Shown here: positions 1 to 8,220 of the stretch, in pieces | Layout of the letters: each line of letters begins with the position of its first letter | Numbering within the stretch: the first letter of the stretch is position 1 | NCBI RefSeq assembly: GCF_030063305.1 | Contig: NZ_JASISV010000002.1 | Span: 620,001 to 684,000 of the forward strand | From: Salinibacterium sp. G-O1 | GTDB lineage: Bacteria > Actinomycetota > Actinomycetes > Actinomycetales > Microbacteriaceae | Length of the DNA: 64,000 nt | Direction: 5' to 3' | Notes under the pieces: generated by a model | Databases searched by the model: none | What the model saw: only the letters and a program-made list of their open reading frames with translations | What the model was told of the DNA's origin: nothing | Position numbers and translations under genes: made by a program

Positions 1-1508
1 TGCAGGAGGATGTCGACCTTCACGAGGTCGGCTTCCGCTTCGCCGCTGGGCTCATAGTCGAGACTTGCGTAGCCGGCCGTCTTGCTCTTCAACTGGTCGA
101 AGAAGTCGAAGACGATCTCGCCGAGCGGGATCGTGTACTTGATCTCGACGCGGTCTTCACCGAGGTAGTCCATGCCGATGAGGGTTCCGCGGCGGGACTG
201 GCACAGCTCCATGATGGTGCCGACGTAGTCCTTCGGAGCGAGGATGGCGGCGCGCACCATCGGCTCGCTGACGTGCGCGATCTTCGTGCCGGACGGGAAC
301 TCGCTGGGGTTGGTGACGGTGAAGTGCTTCTTGTCTTCGGTCATCACCTCGTAGGTCACGCTCGGGGCCGTTGAGATGAGGTCGAGCCCGAACTCGCGCT
401 CGAGCCGCTCGGTGACGATCTCAAGGTGGAGCAACCCGAGGAACCCGCAGCGGAAACCGAAACCGAGAGCTACGGAGGTCTCCGGCTCGTAGTTGAGCGA
501 AGCATCCGACAGTTTCAGCTTGTCGAGAGCCTCGCGCAGCACCGGGTAGTCGCTGCCGTCGATCGGGTACAGGCCCGAGAACACCATGGGCTTCGGGTCT
601 GTGTACCCCGCGAGCGCCGTGGTGGACGGACGCTGAGCGTTGGTGACAGTATCGCCGACCTTCGACTGGCGCACGTCTTTCACACCGGTGATCAAGTAGC
701 CGACCTCGCCAACACCGAGCCCCTTGGTCGGTGTCGGTTCCGGGCTCGAGACGCCGATTTCGAGAAGTTCGTGCACGGCACGGGTCGACATCATCTGGAT
801 GCGCTCGCGCGGGCTGAGGGTTCCGTCGATCATGCGCACGTAGGTGATCACGCCGCGGTACGAGTCGTAGACGGAGTCGAAAATCATGGCTCGGCTCGGA
901 GCGTTCGGGTCGCCCTGGGGCGGCGGGATCAGCTCAACCACCCGGTCGAGGAGTTCTTCGACGCCCATGCCGGTCTTGCCGCTGACACGCAGCACGTCTT
1001 CCGGCTTTCCGCCGATGAGGCTGGCGAGTTCCTTCGCGTACTTGTCAGGGTCGGCCGCCGGGAGGTCGATCTTGTTCAGCACCGGGATGATCGTGAGGTC
1101 GTTGTCGAGAGCCAGGTACAGGTTGGCGAGAGTCTGCGCCTCGATGCCCTGGGCGGCATCCACCAGCAGGATTGCACCCTCGCAGGCGGCAAGGCTGCGC
1201 GAAACCTCGTAGGTGAAGTCGACGTGGCCGGGAGTGTCGATCATGTTGAGCGCGTACGGCTTGCCGTCGAGGGCCCACGGCATACGCACGGCCTGGCTCT
1301 TGATCGTGATGCCGCGTTCGCGCTCGATGTCCATGCGGTCGAGGTACTGGGCGCGCATGTCGCGGTCGGAGACGACGCCGGTGATGCCAAGCATGCGGTC
1401 GGCGAGTGTCGATTTGCCGTGGTCGATGTGCGCGATGATGCAGAAGTTGCGGATGAACGCGGGGTCGGTGGAAGCCGGCTGCAACACCGTGGTGGCTTTG
1501 GGACTCAA
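1..1508 (-). CDS. lepA: Elongation factor 4 (LepA), C-terminus cut by window edge
   Basis: Translational GTPase that back-translocates or rescues stalled ribosomes. The visible 502 codons carry the G1 motif AHIDHGKST near residue 30, the DTPGH motif, NKID, and the LepA-specific stretch [14 protein letters not shown] near residue 360. E. coli LepA is about 600 residues, so roughly 100 C-terminal residues lie beyond base 1. I chose the TTG at 1508, which gives an N-terminus [15 protein letters not shown] with a GAGAGG ribosome binding site six bases upstream; an ATG a few bases earlier runs straight into TGA. A GTG nine residues... further in (before LQPAS) is an alternative. The family is certain, the start fairly sure. 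Confidence 0.96.
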   Translation of the reverse strand, partial: MSPKATTVLQPASTDPAFIRNFCIIAHIDHGKSTLADRMLGITGVVSDRDMRAQYLDRMDIERERGITIKSQAVRMPWALDGKPYALNMIDTPGHVDFTYEVSRSLAACEGAILLVDAAQGIEAQTLANLYLALDNDLTIIPVLNKIDLPAADPDKYAKELASLIGGKPEDVLRVSGKTGMGVEELLDRVVELIPPPQGDPNAPSRAMIFDSVYDSYRGVITYVRMIDGTLSPRERIQMMSTRAVHELLEIGVSSPEPTPTKGLGVGEVGYLITGVKDVRQSKVGDTVTNAQRPSTTALAGYTDPKPMVFSGLYPIDGSDYPVLREALDKLKLSDASLNYEPETSVALGFGFRCGFLGLLHLEIVTERLEREFGLDLISTAPSVTYEVMTEDKKHFTVTNPSEFPSGTKIAHVSEPMVRAAILAPKDYVGTIMELCQSRRGTLIGMDYLGEDRVEIKYTIPLGEIVFDFFDQLKSKTAGYASLDYEPSGEAEADLVKVDILL

Positions 1509-1573
1509 CGCATACCTCTCGTGGACGGCCGGATGAGGCCGCCCACAAGTTTACGGACTCTGGCGGTGAACTC

Positions 1574-1876
1574 TCACCAGAAGAGGATTCCGGTGGCCGC
1601 GAACGGGATGAAGAGCAGCGCCAGCAGGCCTGTCCCGAGCAGTCCCGCCACGCTGAGCGATCCCGTGACGATGCCCCAGATCGCGAATTTTCCGCCCACT
1701 GCTTCCCTGCGCAGGGACAGGATGCCCAGCACCACCGCCGCGGCGCCCAGTACGACCTGGAAGCCCGTGAGGATCGATGAGAGGCCGAGGACGAAGCTGA
1801 CGATCGCCAGGGTGTTCGACTGGACGACCGGGGTGGGGGTGGTCGAGGTTTCCGGGGAGTTGGTGAGGGTTTCCAT
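1574..1876 (-). CDS. Small two-helix membrane protein, DUF4190-like
   Basis: A 100-residue protein with a polar Thr/Pro-rich N-terminus (about 20 residues) and two hydrophobic segments, roughly 22-53 and 66-98, separated by the short basic loop SLRREAVGGK. This matches the layout of DUF4190-type small actinobacterial membrane proteins, whose function is unknown. A TAGCCT hexamer (1888-1883) lies exactly six bases before the ATG, suggesting a leaderless transcript starting at the start codon. It sits 65 bases downstream of nothing on its own strand: lepA is the next gene in the same direction and may be partly read through. Confidence 0.75.
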   Translation of the reverse strand: METLTNSPETSTTPTPVVQSNTLAIVSFVLGLSSILTGFQVVLGAAAVVLGILSLRREAVGGKFAIWGIVTGSLSVAGLLGTGLLALLFIPFAATGILFW

Positions 1877-1916
1877 AGTTAGAGGCTAGGGAGACGGCTC
1901 TCGCGGAGGTATCCGG

Positions 1917-3068
1917 CTAACCCCCGGAAATGGGAGAGGGCAGCCGCCCCAACCCCTCGAGCAGCGGCGTCAGCTCGGAGGCCAGGCTCACCCTGATCCA
2001 TCCCTCACCAGACCGGCCAAAGGCACTGCCGGGCGCGACGGCGACACGGTCGCTCCTGAGGAAGTCCTCCGCCCAGGTCGCGACATCCCCCTCTGTGATG
2101 TGGCTCATGTCGATCCAGAGGTAGAAGGTTCCCCCGGGCGTCAGGTACCGGATGCCGCGGCTGTCGAGCAGCGCGGTCGCGGCGGCGAGGTTGCTGCGGT
2201 AGTGCTCACGGGCATCCGTCACGGCCTGCTGTGAACCCGTGATCGCGGCGACGCTGGCGAACTGTCCGGGCTCGCTTGCGCAACTGATCGAGGCCTCCTG
2301 GACTGTGCGCATGGTCTGCGCCAACCCAGGTGGCGTCACGAGGTAGCCGATCCTGACACCGGTCATGGCATAGGTCTTCGACAGGGAGAAGACCGAGAAC
2401 ACCCGGTCGTCGTTGTCGAGGCTCGCCATGCTCACGTGCGGTTCGGTCCAGGTGAAAGCCTCGTACACCTCGTCGCTGATCACCCACAGGTCGTGGCGTT
2501 TCGCAAAGTCGAGCAGCTGCTGAAGCAACTCCCGGGGGAACACCGTGCCCAGCGGGTTGGACGGGGAATTGACAATCAGCACGCGCGAACGGTCGGTGAC
2601 CAGAGTCTCAAGCTCGGCGATATCCGGCATGAACCCGGCATCCGCCCGCAACGGGTACGGCACGGCCGTGGCCCCCAGCATGTGGGCGTTCATGGTGAAG
2701 GTTGTGTAGCCGGGGTTTGGCAGCAGAACCTCGTCGCCCGGCGCGAGCGTTATCGCCATCGCCTGATGCAGCCCCTGGGTTGCGCCCACCGTGACCCACA
2801 CCTGCTCGGTGTCGACGTGAACGTCATTGTCGCGAGCCAGCTTCTCGACGATCGCGCGCCGCAGCGGTGCGATGCCGCCGTTGGCCGTGTAGTTGGTGGC
2901 ATCCCGGCGCCAGGCATCCGTGGCCGCGTCGGCGATGTGAGGCGCGACGGCAACGTCGGGCTCCCCCACGGCGAGCGAGATCACCTCATCCATCGTGAGA
3001 GCGATCTCGTGGATGCGGCGGATACCGCTGCCGGGAACTGCGGTGATGTGGGCGGCAATCGAAGGCAT
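1917..3068 (-). CDS. PLP-dependent class I/II aminotransferase
   Basis: Fold-type I aminotransferase of about 383 residues. Visible marks are the SPSNPLGT motif (PLP-binding Asn), DEVYEAF (Asp pairing with the pyridine nitrogen), the SLSKTYAMTG segment holding the Schiff-base lysine, and the C-terminal WIRVSL with the carboxylate-binding Arg. It is closest in style to aspartate/aromatic or N-acetyl-diaminopimelate-type aminotransferases; the substrate cannot be read from sequence. I chose ATG 3068 rather than GTG 3074 because TAGCCT (3080-3075) lies six bases before it, the leaderless pattern seen throughout this window. The gene is divergent from the hydrolase at 3094 with only 25 bases between the two starts. 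Confidence 0.9.
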   Translation of the reverse strand: MPSIAAHITAVPGSGIRRIHEIALTMDEVISLAVGEPDVAVAPHIADAATDAWRRDATNYTANGGIAPLRRAIVEKLARDNDVHVDTEQVWVTVGATQGLHQAMAITLAPGDEVLLPNPGYTTFTMNAHMLGATAVPYPLRADAGFMPDIAELETLVTDRSRVLIVNSPSNPLGTVFPRELLQQLLDFAKRHDLWVISDEVYEAFTWTEPHVSMASLDNDDRVFSVFSLSKTYAMTGVRIGYLVTPPGLAQTMRTVQEASISCASEPGQFASVAAITGSQQAVTDAREHYRSNLAAATALLDSRGIRYLTPGGTFYLWIDMSHITEGDVATWAEDFLRSDRVAVAPGSAFGRSGEGWIRVSLASELTPLLEGLGRLPSPISGG

Positions 3069-3093
3069 GGACACAGGCTATTACGCTCGAAGC

Positions 3094-3801
3094 ATGGTCT
3101 TCAGCGTCGTGCTCGTGCACGGACTCCGCACCTCCGCAACGATGTGGCGCGCCCAGGTCGAGGCGCTCGAGGCCGCAGGACACCAGGCCATCGCCGTCGA
3201 CCTCCCGGGGCACGGCACCCGGATGGACACCCGCTTCACGCTGGCTTCCGCCGTCGACACCATCGCGGCGGCCGTGGACTCGGCCGCGCACCCCACCCTG
3301 CTGTGCGGGTTCTCGCTCGGCGGGTACACGTCCATCCACTACGCGGGAAGCGGCGCGCGCCCGATCGTCGGACTCATCGCGGCGAGCTGCGGCACCCAGC
3401 CGAGCCGCGTCGTGCTCGACGCGTGGAGGGTTGCTGCGCGCGTCATCCATCGCCTGCCCGACCGCGGGCTCGCGCTCAACAACTGGGCCGTGCGCGCGGT
3501 GGTGAAAGATCCGGCGTACTCCGACGATGTGCTGCGCGGCGGCGTTGCACTCGAGGTGATGGACGATGCGCTGCGCGAGCTTCGGGCGCTGCATCCGGTC
3601 ACATCGCTGCAGCGCATCGACGTGCCCGTCACCCTGGTGAACGGAACGCTCGACCACTTCAGGCTTCAGGAACGCCGTTACCTCGCCGCGGCGCCCAACG
3701 CGCGGCTGCTTCACGTGCCCGGGGCAACCCACATGGTGTCGGTCACGAAACCGACCGAATTCACGCGGATACTGCTGGACACGCTGGCGCAATTGCCATA
3801 G
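3094..3801 (+). CDS. Alpha/beta hydrolase
   Basis: A 235-residue alpha/beta-hydrolase. The N-terminus [14 protein letters not shown] gives the HG oxyanion-hole motif, GFSLGG is the nucleophile elbow (catalytic Ser), and GATHMV near the C-terminus supplies the His. The acid is probably the Asp in GTLDHF. The substrate is unknown; it resembles esterase or carboxylesterase-like members. The open frame extends upstream into the neighbour, but ATG 3094 starts the conserved fold, and TACGCT (3082-3087) ends six bases before it, so I take the message as leaderless. It shares its short promoter region with the divergent aminotransferase. Confidence 0.85.
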   Translation: MVFSVVLVHGLRTSATMWRAQVEALEAAGHQAIAVDLPGHGTRMDTRFTLASAVDTIAAAVDSAAHPTLLCGFSLGGYTSIHYAGSGARPIVGLIAASCGTQPSRVVLDAWRVAARVIHRLPDRGLALNNWAVRAVVKDPAYSDDVLRGGVALEVMDDALRELRALHPVTSLQRIDVPVTLVNGTLDHFRLQERRYLAAAPNARLLHVPGATHMVSVTKPTEFTRILLDTLAQLP

Positions 3802-3821
3802 CTCCACCGCGCTGGTATTGT
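3793..3821 (+). promoter_or_regulatory. Probable rpsT promoter
   Basis: TTGCCA (3793-3798) and TATTGT (3816-3821) are separated by exactly 17 bases and point toward rpsT. They match the sigma-70 consensus at 5/6 and 4/6. The implied start near 3828 would leave a leader of about 120 bases before rpsT, consistent with a regulated ribosomal protein gene. The -35 overlaps the end of the hydrolase gene. Confidence 0.55.
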
Positions 3822-3949
3822 TGCTCTTTGGCTTGCGCTGGTCTTCGACCATGCGAACGCAGCCGGGATCGAGCAGGTTCTGCTGTCTTAGGATGACAGA
3901 CTTCCCTCGGCTGCCCATAAACACTCAACGAACGAGAAGGTACAACAAC

Positions 3950-4210
3950 GTGGCAAACATCAAGTCGCAGATCAAGCGCATCCTGACCAACAAGAAGTCG
4001 CAGGACCGTAACCGCGCCGTCAAGAGCGAGGTCAAGACTGCTGTCCGTGCCGCCCGCACCGCCATCGCCACCGGCGACAAGGCCGCTGCAGCCGCATTGC
4101 TCGTCGTTGCCGGCAAGAAGCTCGACAAGGCTGCCGCCAAGGGCGTCATCCACAAGAACCAGGCTGCGAACAAGAAGTCGGCCATCGCCAAGCAGGTTGC
4201 TTCGCTGTAA
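3950..4210 (+). CDS. rpsT: 30S ribosomal protein S20
   Basis: An 86-residue, Lys/Ala-rich primary 16S rRNA-binding protein of the small subunit. The sequence [15 protein letters not shown] at the N-terminus and [17 protein letters not shown] at the C-terminus are typical of bS20, and the length fits the family. The start is GTG 3950 with GAGAAGG about ten bases upstream; the frame is open further upstream but that part is not S20. It is transcribed alone and is followed at once by a clear terminator. Its place beside holA is the usual actinobacterial arrangement. Confidence 0.97.
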   Translation: MANIKSQIKRILTNKKSQDRNRAVKSEVKTAVRAARTAIATGDKAAAAALLVVAGKKLDKAAAKGVIHKNQAANKKSAIAKQVASL

Positions 4211-4226
4211 CCCACATCTTCACTGA

Positions 4227-4255
4227 ATGCCCTCGCCTCACGGCGGGGGCATTTT
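4227..4255 (+). terminator. Rho-independent terminator of rpsT
   Basis: Arms ATGCCCTCGCC and GGCGGGGGCAT form an 11-bp stem (one T-G pair) around a four-base loop, followed by TTT. It begins 17 bases after the rpsT stop and lies before the convergent holA end. Confidence 0.85.
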
Positions 4256-4272
4256 GCGTTCGCGGGGCGCGG

Positions 4273-5271
4273 CTAGTAGCCGCGACCAGCGATCACGGTG
4301 ACCATGCGCTCGAGCGCGAACACTGGGTCGCGGCCGAGGCCCTTGATCTGGGCATCCGTTGCTGCGATGGCCTCGATGCAGTGGCCGAGCCCCTCGTCGT
4401 TCCAGCCCTGAAGGTCGCGGCGGGCCCTGTCGATCTGCCAGGGGGCGATGCCCAGCTTTGAGGCGAGCTGGCCGGCCGGACCGTTGGTGCCCGAGATCTT
4501 CGCCATCGTGCGGATTTTGGACGCGAAGGCGGCGACGATCGGCACCGGGTCGGCTCCGGACGACAGCGCGTGGCGCAGGAGCACCAGTGCCTCGCCGGTG
4601 CGGCCAGCGATCGCGGCATCCGCCACCTTGAATGCGTTGGTCTCGACACGGCCGGAGTAGTACCGCTCCACCGTCGCCTCGGTGATCTCGTCGCCATCGT
4701 CGGCGAGCAGCTGCTGGCAGGCCGACGCGAGCTCGGCCAGATCGTCAGAGAAGGCAGACACGAGCGCCCGGATGGCCCCACCCGTCACCCGCCGGCCTGC
4801 CGAGGCAAACTCCGAGGCGGCAAACTCTGTCTTCTCTGTTTCTTTCTTCAGCTCAAGACAGGTGATCTCGATGCCGCCACCTGCCCCGCCGCGGATGGCG
4901 TCGAGCAGTTTCTTGCCCCGGACGCCGCCAGCGTGCCGCAGCACCACGTACGTGGAGTCGGCAGGGCTTGCGAGGTAGGCGATCGTTTCGGTGATGAAGG
5001 CATCGGTGCACTTCTCGACGTTCACCACCCTGATCAGCCTGGGCTCGTTGAACAGCGAGGGGCTGGCGAGGGTGATCAGCTCGCCGGGCGAGTACTGGTC
5101 GGCCTCCAGATCATGGATCTCGAGGCTCGGGTCTTCGGCCTTCAGCAGCTCACGCAGGGTGCGGATCGCACGATCGGCCAGAAACCCCTCGGTGCCGCTG
5201 ACGAGAACCACCGGCGCCGGACGCACCTTGTTGAAGGCGAGCTGAGGTATCGAGACTTTGGAGGCTGCCAC
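4273..5271 (-). CDS. holA: DNA polymerase III subunit delta
   Basis: The 332-residue delta subunit of the clamp loader, which opens the beta clamp during loading at primer termini. The N-terminal PAPVVLVSGTEGFLADRAI segment and the C-terminal helical domain with SKLGIAPWQIDRARRD fit HolA, and the length is right. It has no functional Walker A, as expected for delta. The start is GTG 5271; TAGGCT (5283-5278) lies six bases before it, suggesting a leaderless message. It follows comEC by 40 bases in the same direction, so it may also be read as the last gene of the comEA-comEC unit. Confidence 0.93.
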   Translation of the reverse strand: MAASKVSIPQLAFNKVRPAPVVLVSGTEGFLADRAIRTLRELLKAEDPSLEIHDLEADQYSPGELITLASPSLFNEPRLIRVVNVEKCTDAFITETIAYLASPADSTYVVLRHAGGVRGKKLLDAIRGGAGGGIEITCLELKKETEKTEFAASEFASAGRRVTGGAIRALVSAFSDDLAELASACQQLLADDGDEITEATVERYYSGRVETNAFKVADAAIAGRTGEALVLLRHALSSGADPVPIVAAFASKIRTMAKISGTNGPAGQLASKLGIAPWQIDRARRDLQGWNDEGLGHCIEAIAATDAQIKGLGRDPVFALERMVTVIAGRGY

Positions 5272-5311
5272 CCGGCAAGCCTATTGCGCGCACCCGACAC
5301 CGCGGCACGGG

Positions 5312-7567
5312 TCAGCGTTCGGTCCAGACCGTCACCGCGCCCCCCTCCCCACCCGGCAACAGCAAAATGAGCCCGGCATTGTCCGTTCGCACCGCCGCGG
5401 TGTCGGTACTCGTCAGCAGGTCGAGAAGCTTCTCGGTCGGATGCCCGTAGCCGTTGTCAGCGCCGACACCGATGAGCCCGACCACGGCGTGGAGTCGCTC
5501 ATACATCCGCACACTCTGGTCGGCAGACCCGTGGTGGCTCACCTTGACGACGTCGACCTCACCGAGCGGGTTCGCAGCCAGCAGCCGGTCCTGCGCACTC
5601 TCGCCGAGATCCCCCAGAAATATCGAGCTGAAACATCCGGCGAGACAGTCGCCGACGGGTTCGAACTCGACCGTGACGCTGGCGGAGTTGCCGGGTTCGA
5701 TTCCCGCCAGGCGTACGGGCGGCCACAGCACGTGCCAGCGGAGCTCGCCCAGCATTCCGCTCGGACCCCTCGCGACCTGCTGCACGTCGGCGCCCGCCGC
5801 GCGAAGATCCGCGACGATGTCGTCGTCGCCCGGCCTGCCCACCGGGCCGACCAGGGCTCGATCGACGCGCCCGAGCACGGCACTTACTCCCCCGACATGA
5901 TCGTGGTCGTAGTGGGTGAGCACCAGCAGGTCGATCCGATCGATGCCGAGGTCGGCGAGACACGCGGCGAGAAGTTGTTCATCGGGGCCGGTGTCGATGA
6001 GCGCAACGACACCGGCGCTGCGCACAACGAAGGCATCACCCTGCCCCACATCGCACCCTGCGATCTGCCACTCTGCGGGCCGACCAAGCTGCTGCCCGAT
6101 CCGACCGCCGGCAGCCACGCCGACGTACCCCACCATGATCAGGATGAGCGCGGCGGCTGCCCACCGCCGCCAGCGGCGACTGCCGACCACCGCCCCCACT
6201 GCCAACGCGCTGACGGCAACCAGGAGTGCGACTCCCCCGGCGCCCGCCGGCCATGGCAGCTGCGCTCCCGGAGCCCCCGCGAAGAACGACGCGACTGCCG
6301 CGATCCAGAAGGAGGGAACCCAGGCGAGCAGACACAACAGCGTCCCCAGGGGCGGAACGAGCGCCAGCAGAACGCAGGCGGCGAGACCCACGACTGTCGC
6401 GATCGGTGCCGCTGGCGCCGCCAGGATGTTGGCGACGACCCCGTAGGCCGGCAACGATGCGTTGAGCAGCACGATGACCGGTTGGCAGGCGAGTTGGGCC
6501 GCGACCGGAACCGCGATCACCAACGCGAGCCAGCGGGGCAACCAGCGGCCGAGCACACCCGCGAGCGGCCCGGCAAGCAGCAGCAGCCCGGCCGTGGCGA
6601 GCACCGACAGAACGAAACCGTAATTTCGTGCGAGCCACGGGTCGAGCACCAGCAGCGACATTGTGGCGAGCGAGAGGATGGGCAGCCCCTGCACTGGTCT
6701 GCCGCCCGACAGCGCCAGAAGTACGAGCGCGGCCATCAACGCGGCACGCAGCACACTCGGCTCGGGAGTGACCAACACCACGAATCCGATCAGCGTTGCG
6801 ATCGAGACGCCGATCCGCAGCCAGCGAGGCAGCCCGAGCGCCGCACCCGCGAGCATCATCAGCCCGATCACGATCGCACAGTTCGCCCCGGAGACGGCGG
6901 TCAGGTGGCTGAGCGAACTCGATTTCATCGCCGAGTCGAGATCATCGGAGACCGCGGAGGTGTCGCCGATGGCGAGGCCCGCCAGCAGGTCACCACCGTC
7001 TCCGGGAAGTTCCTGCGTCGCCCGCAGAAACCCGGCGCGCAGCTCGTTCGCCCAGTCGAGGTACCAGGGCGGCGACTCGATCACGGTGGGTGGGTCATCC
7101 GGAAAGATGATGAACGCACGATCATCGCCAGCCTCCGTGGCCACCACGTACCCCGCCAGTGTGATCCGGGTGCCGATGCCGAGACGCTCAGCGAGGCCGT
7201 CGCCGTACACGAGAACCGGCACAGACACGACGGTCTGCGCCACGGACTCGAACCGCACCTCGAACGAGCCGCGGCCTGGGAACGCCGTCTGGGTGGTGGT
7301 GGCCACGGCGGTCACCGTGCGGTGCTGGCTCGCGGCATCCATCAGCACCTGTGGATGGCGCGCGGGCGCCTGCAGCGCGATCGACGTGCAGCAGAGGGCG
7401 ACAGCAGCAGCAGCCAGCGCCACGCGTGGACGCACCAGCACGAGAACGCCGGCGGCGATCCACGCCAGGACGAGTGCCGGAGTTGCCGCGAACGGCACCC
7501 CCACGACGATCGCTGCGGCCACCCAGCCCGCGGCTGCGGGGATCGCCAGCCGAAGATCGACTCTCAC
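5312..7567 (-). CDS. comEC: ComEC/Rec2 DNA-uptake channel
   Basis: A 751-residue membrane protein with many hydrophobic segments (two near residues 5-60, a block of about eight between 210 and 490) and a C-terminal metallo-beta-lactamase-like domain starting near residue 495. The competence-domain signature LSHLTAVSGANCAIVIG lies near 220 and the metal motif THYDHDHVGG near 550. ComEC passes single-stranded DNA across the membrane in natural transformation. Its start overlaps the comEA stop by four bases, so the two are translationally coupled. The other competence genes (comG-type pilus, dprA) are not in this window, so competence itself is inferred only. Confidence 0.93.
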   Translation of the reverse strand: MRVDLRLAIPAAAGWVAAAIVVGVPFAATPALVLAWIAAGVLVLVRPRVALAAAAVALCCTSIALQAPARHPQVLMDAASQHRTVTAVATTTQTAFPGRGSFEVRFESVAQTVVSVPVLVYGDGLAERLGIGTRITLAGYVVATEAGDDRAFIIFPDDPPTVIESPPWYLDWANELRAGFLRATQELPGDGGDLLAGLAIGDTSAVSDDLDSAMKSSSLSHLTAVSGANCAIVIGLMMLAGAALGLPRWLRIGVSIATLIGFVVLVTPEPSVLRAALMAALVLLALSGGRPVQGLPILSLATMSLLVLDPWLARNYGFVLSVLATAGLLLLAGPLAGVLGRWLPRWLALVIAVPVAAQLACQPVIVLLNASLPAYGVVANILAAPAAPIATVVGLAACVLLALVPPLGTLLCLLAWVPSFWIAAVASFFAGAPGAQLPWPAGAGGVALLVAVSALAVGAVVGSRRWRRWAAAALILIMVGYVGVAAGGRIGQQLGRPAEWQIAGCDVGQGDAFVVRSAGVVALIDTGPDEQLLAACLADLGIDRIDLLVLTHYDHDHVGGVSAVLGRVDRALVGPVGRPGDDDIVADLRAAGADVQQVARGPSGMLGELRWHVLWPPVRLAGIEPGNSASVTVEFEPVGDCLAGCFSSIFLGDLGESAQDRLLAANPLGEVDVVKVSHHGSADQSVRMYERLHAVVGLIGVGADNGYGHPTEKLLDLLTSTDTAAVRTDNAGLILLLPGGEGGAVTVWTER

Positions 7568-8163
7568 ACCGTGACCAGGTCACGCATGCCTTCGAACGTC
7601 TTTGCTCCCACTCCCGTCACGTTCATGAGGTCTTCGATCGCCGTGAACCTGCCATTCGCGGTGCGATAGGCGATGATGCGCGCGGCCATCGCCGGGCCGA
7701 CTTGTGGAAGCGTGTCGAGAGCGGCCTCATCCGCGGTGTTGATGTTGACCTTGCCGCCGGATGCTGCGCCCGGGCTTCCAGGCGCGGCATCGGGAATCTC
7801 CCCGACGATCGGCACCACGATCTGCTCGCCGTCCACGACGAATCGCGCCAGGTTCAGCTGGCGCTGATCGGCGGTCTCGAGGAAGCCGCCGGCCGCCGCG
7901 ACCGCGTCGATGGCGCGGTCGCCCTCTGAGAGCGAATACAGACCGGGACGCTCGACCGCCCCGAGAATGTGTACGAAGATCGCGCCACCCGTCGAGGCAC
8001 CGGGCGTTGCGGACGGGGTGCTGCGGACGACGTCGGACGTGCTCCCGTGGTCACCCAGCGCTGCCACGAGCACCGCACACCCGAGCGCGACCAGCACGAG
8101 CACCACCACGGCACCCACTGTGACGCGCAGGCGTGCCCGTCGCGGCTCCGGGATCTCATCCAC
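7564..8163 (-). CDS. comEA: ComEA family helix-hairpin-helix DNA receptor
   Basis: A 199-residue protein with one N-terminal membrane anchor (about 12-33), a linker, an SLBB-type domain around residues 63-120 (FVHILGAVERPGLYSL) and a C-terminal double helix-hairpin-helix from about 137 (VNINTADEAALDTLPQVGPAMAARI). This is the standard ComEA layout: a surface-tethered double-stranded DNA receptor delivering to ComEC, which follows with a four-base overlap. The GTG start at 8163 has TAGGTT (8175-8170) six bases upstream, suggesting a leaderless comEA-comEC message. Confidence 0.93.
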   Translation of the reverse strand: MDEIPEPRRARLRVTVGAVVVLVLVALGCAVLVAALGDHGSTSDVVRSTPSATPGASTGGAIFVHILGAVERPGLYSLSEGDRAIDAVAAAGGFLETADQRQLNLARFVVDGEQIVVPIVGEIPDAAPGSPGAASGGKVNINTADEAALDTLPQVGPAMAARIIAYRTANGRFTAIEDLMNVTGVGAKTFEGMRDLVTV

Positions 8164-8220
8164 GCAGGAAACCTACGCGGATGCTCCCGTCACTCGCAGA
8201 GCAGTGTCACTGCCCGTGGA

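Noticed and set aside
426-1889. Long plus-strand open frame of 487 codons
   Set aside because: It is antisense to lepA, rich in Arg/His/Val without family motifs, and arises from the strong third-position GC bias.
5258-7669. 803-codon plus-strand open frame
   Set aside because: Antisense to comEC; Arg/Gln/His/Gly-rich low-information sequence with no recognisable domain.
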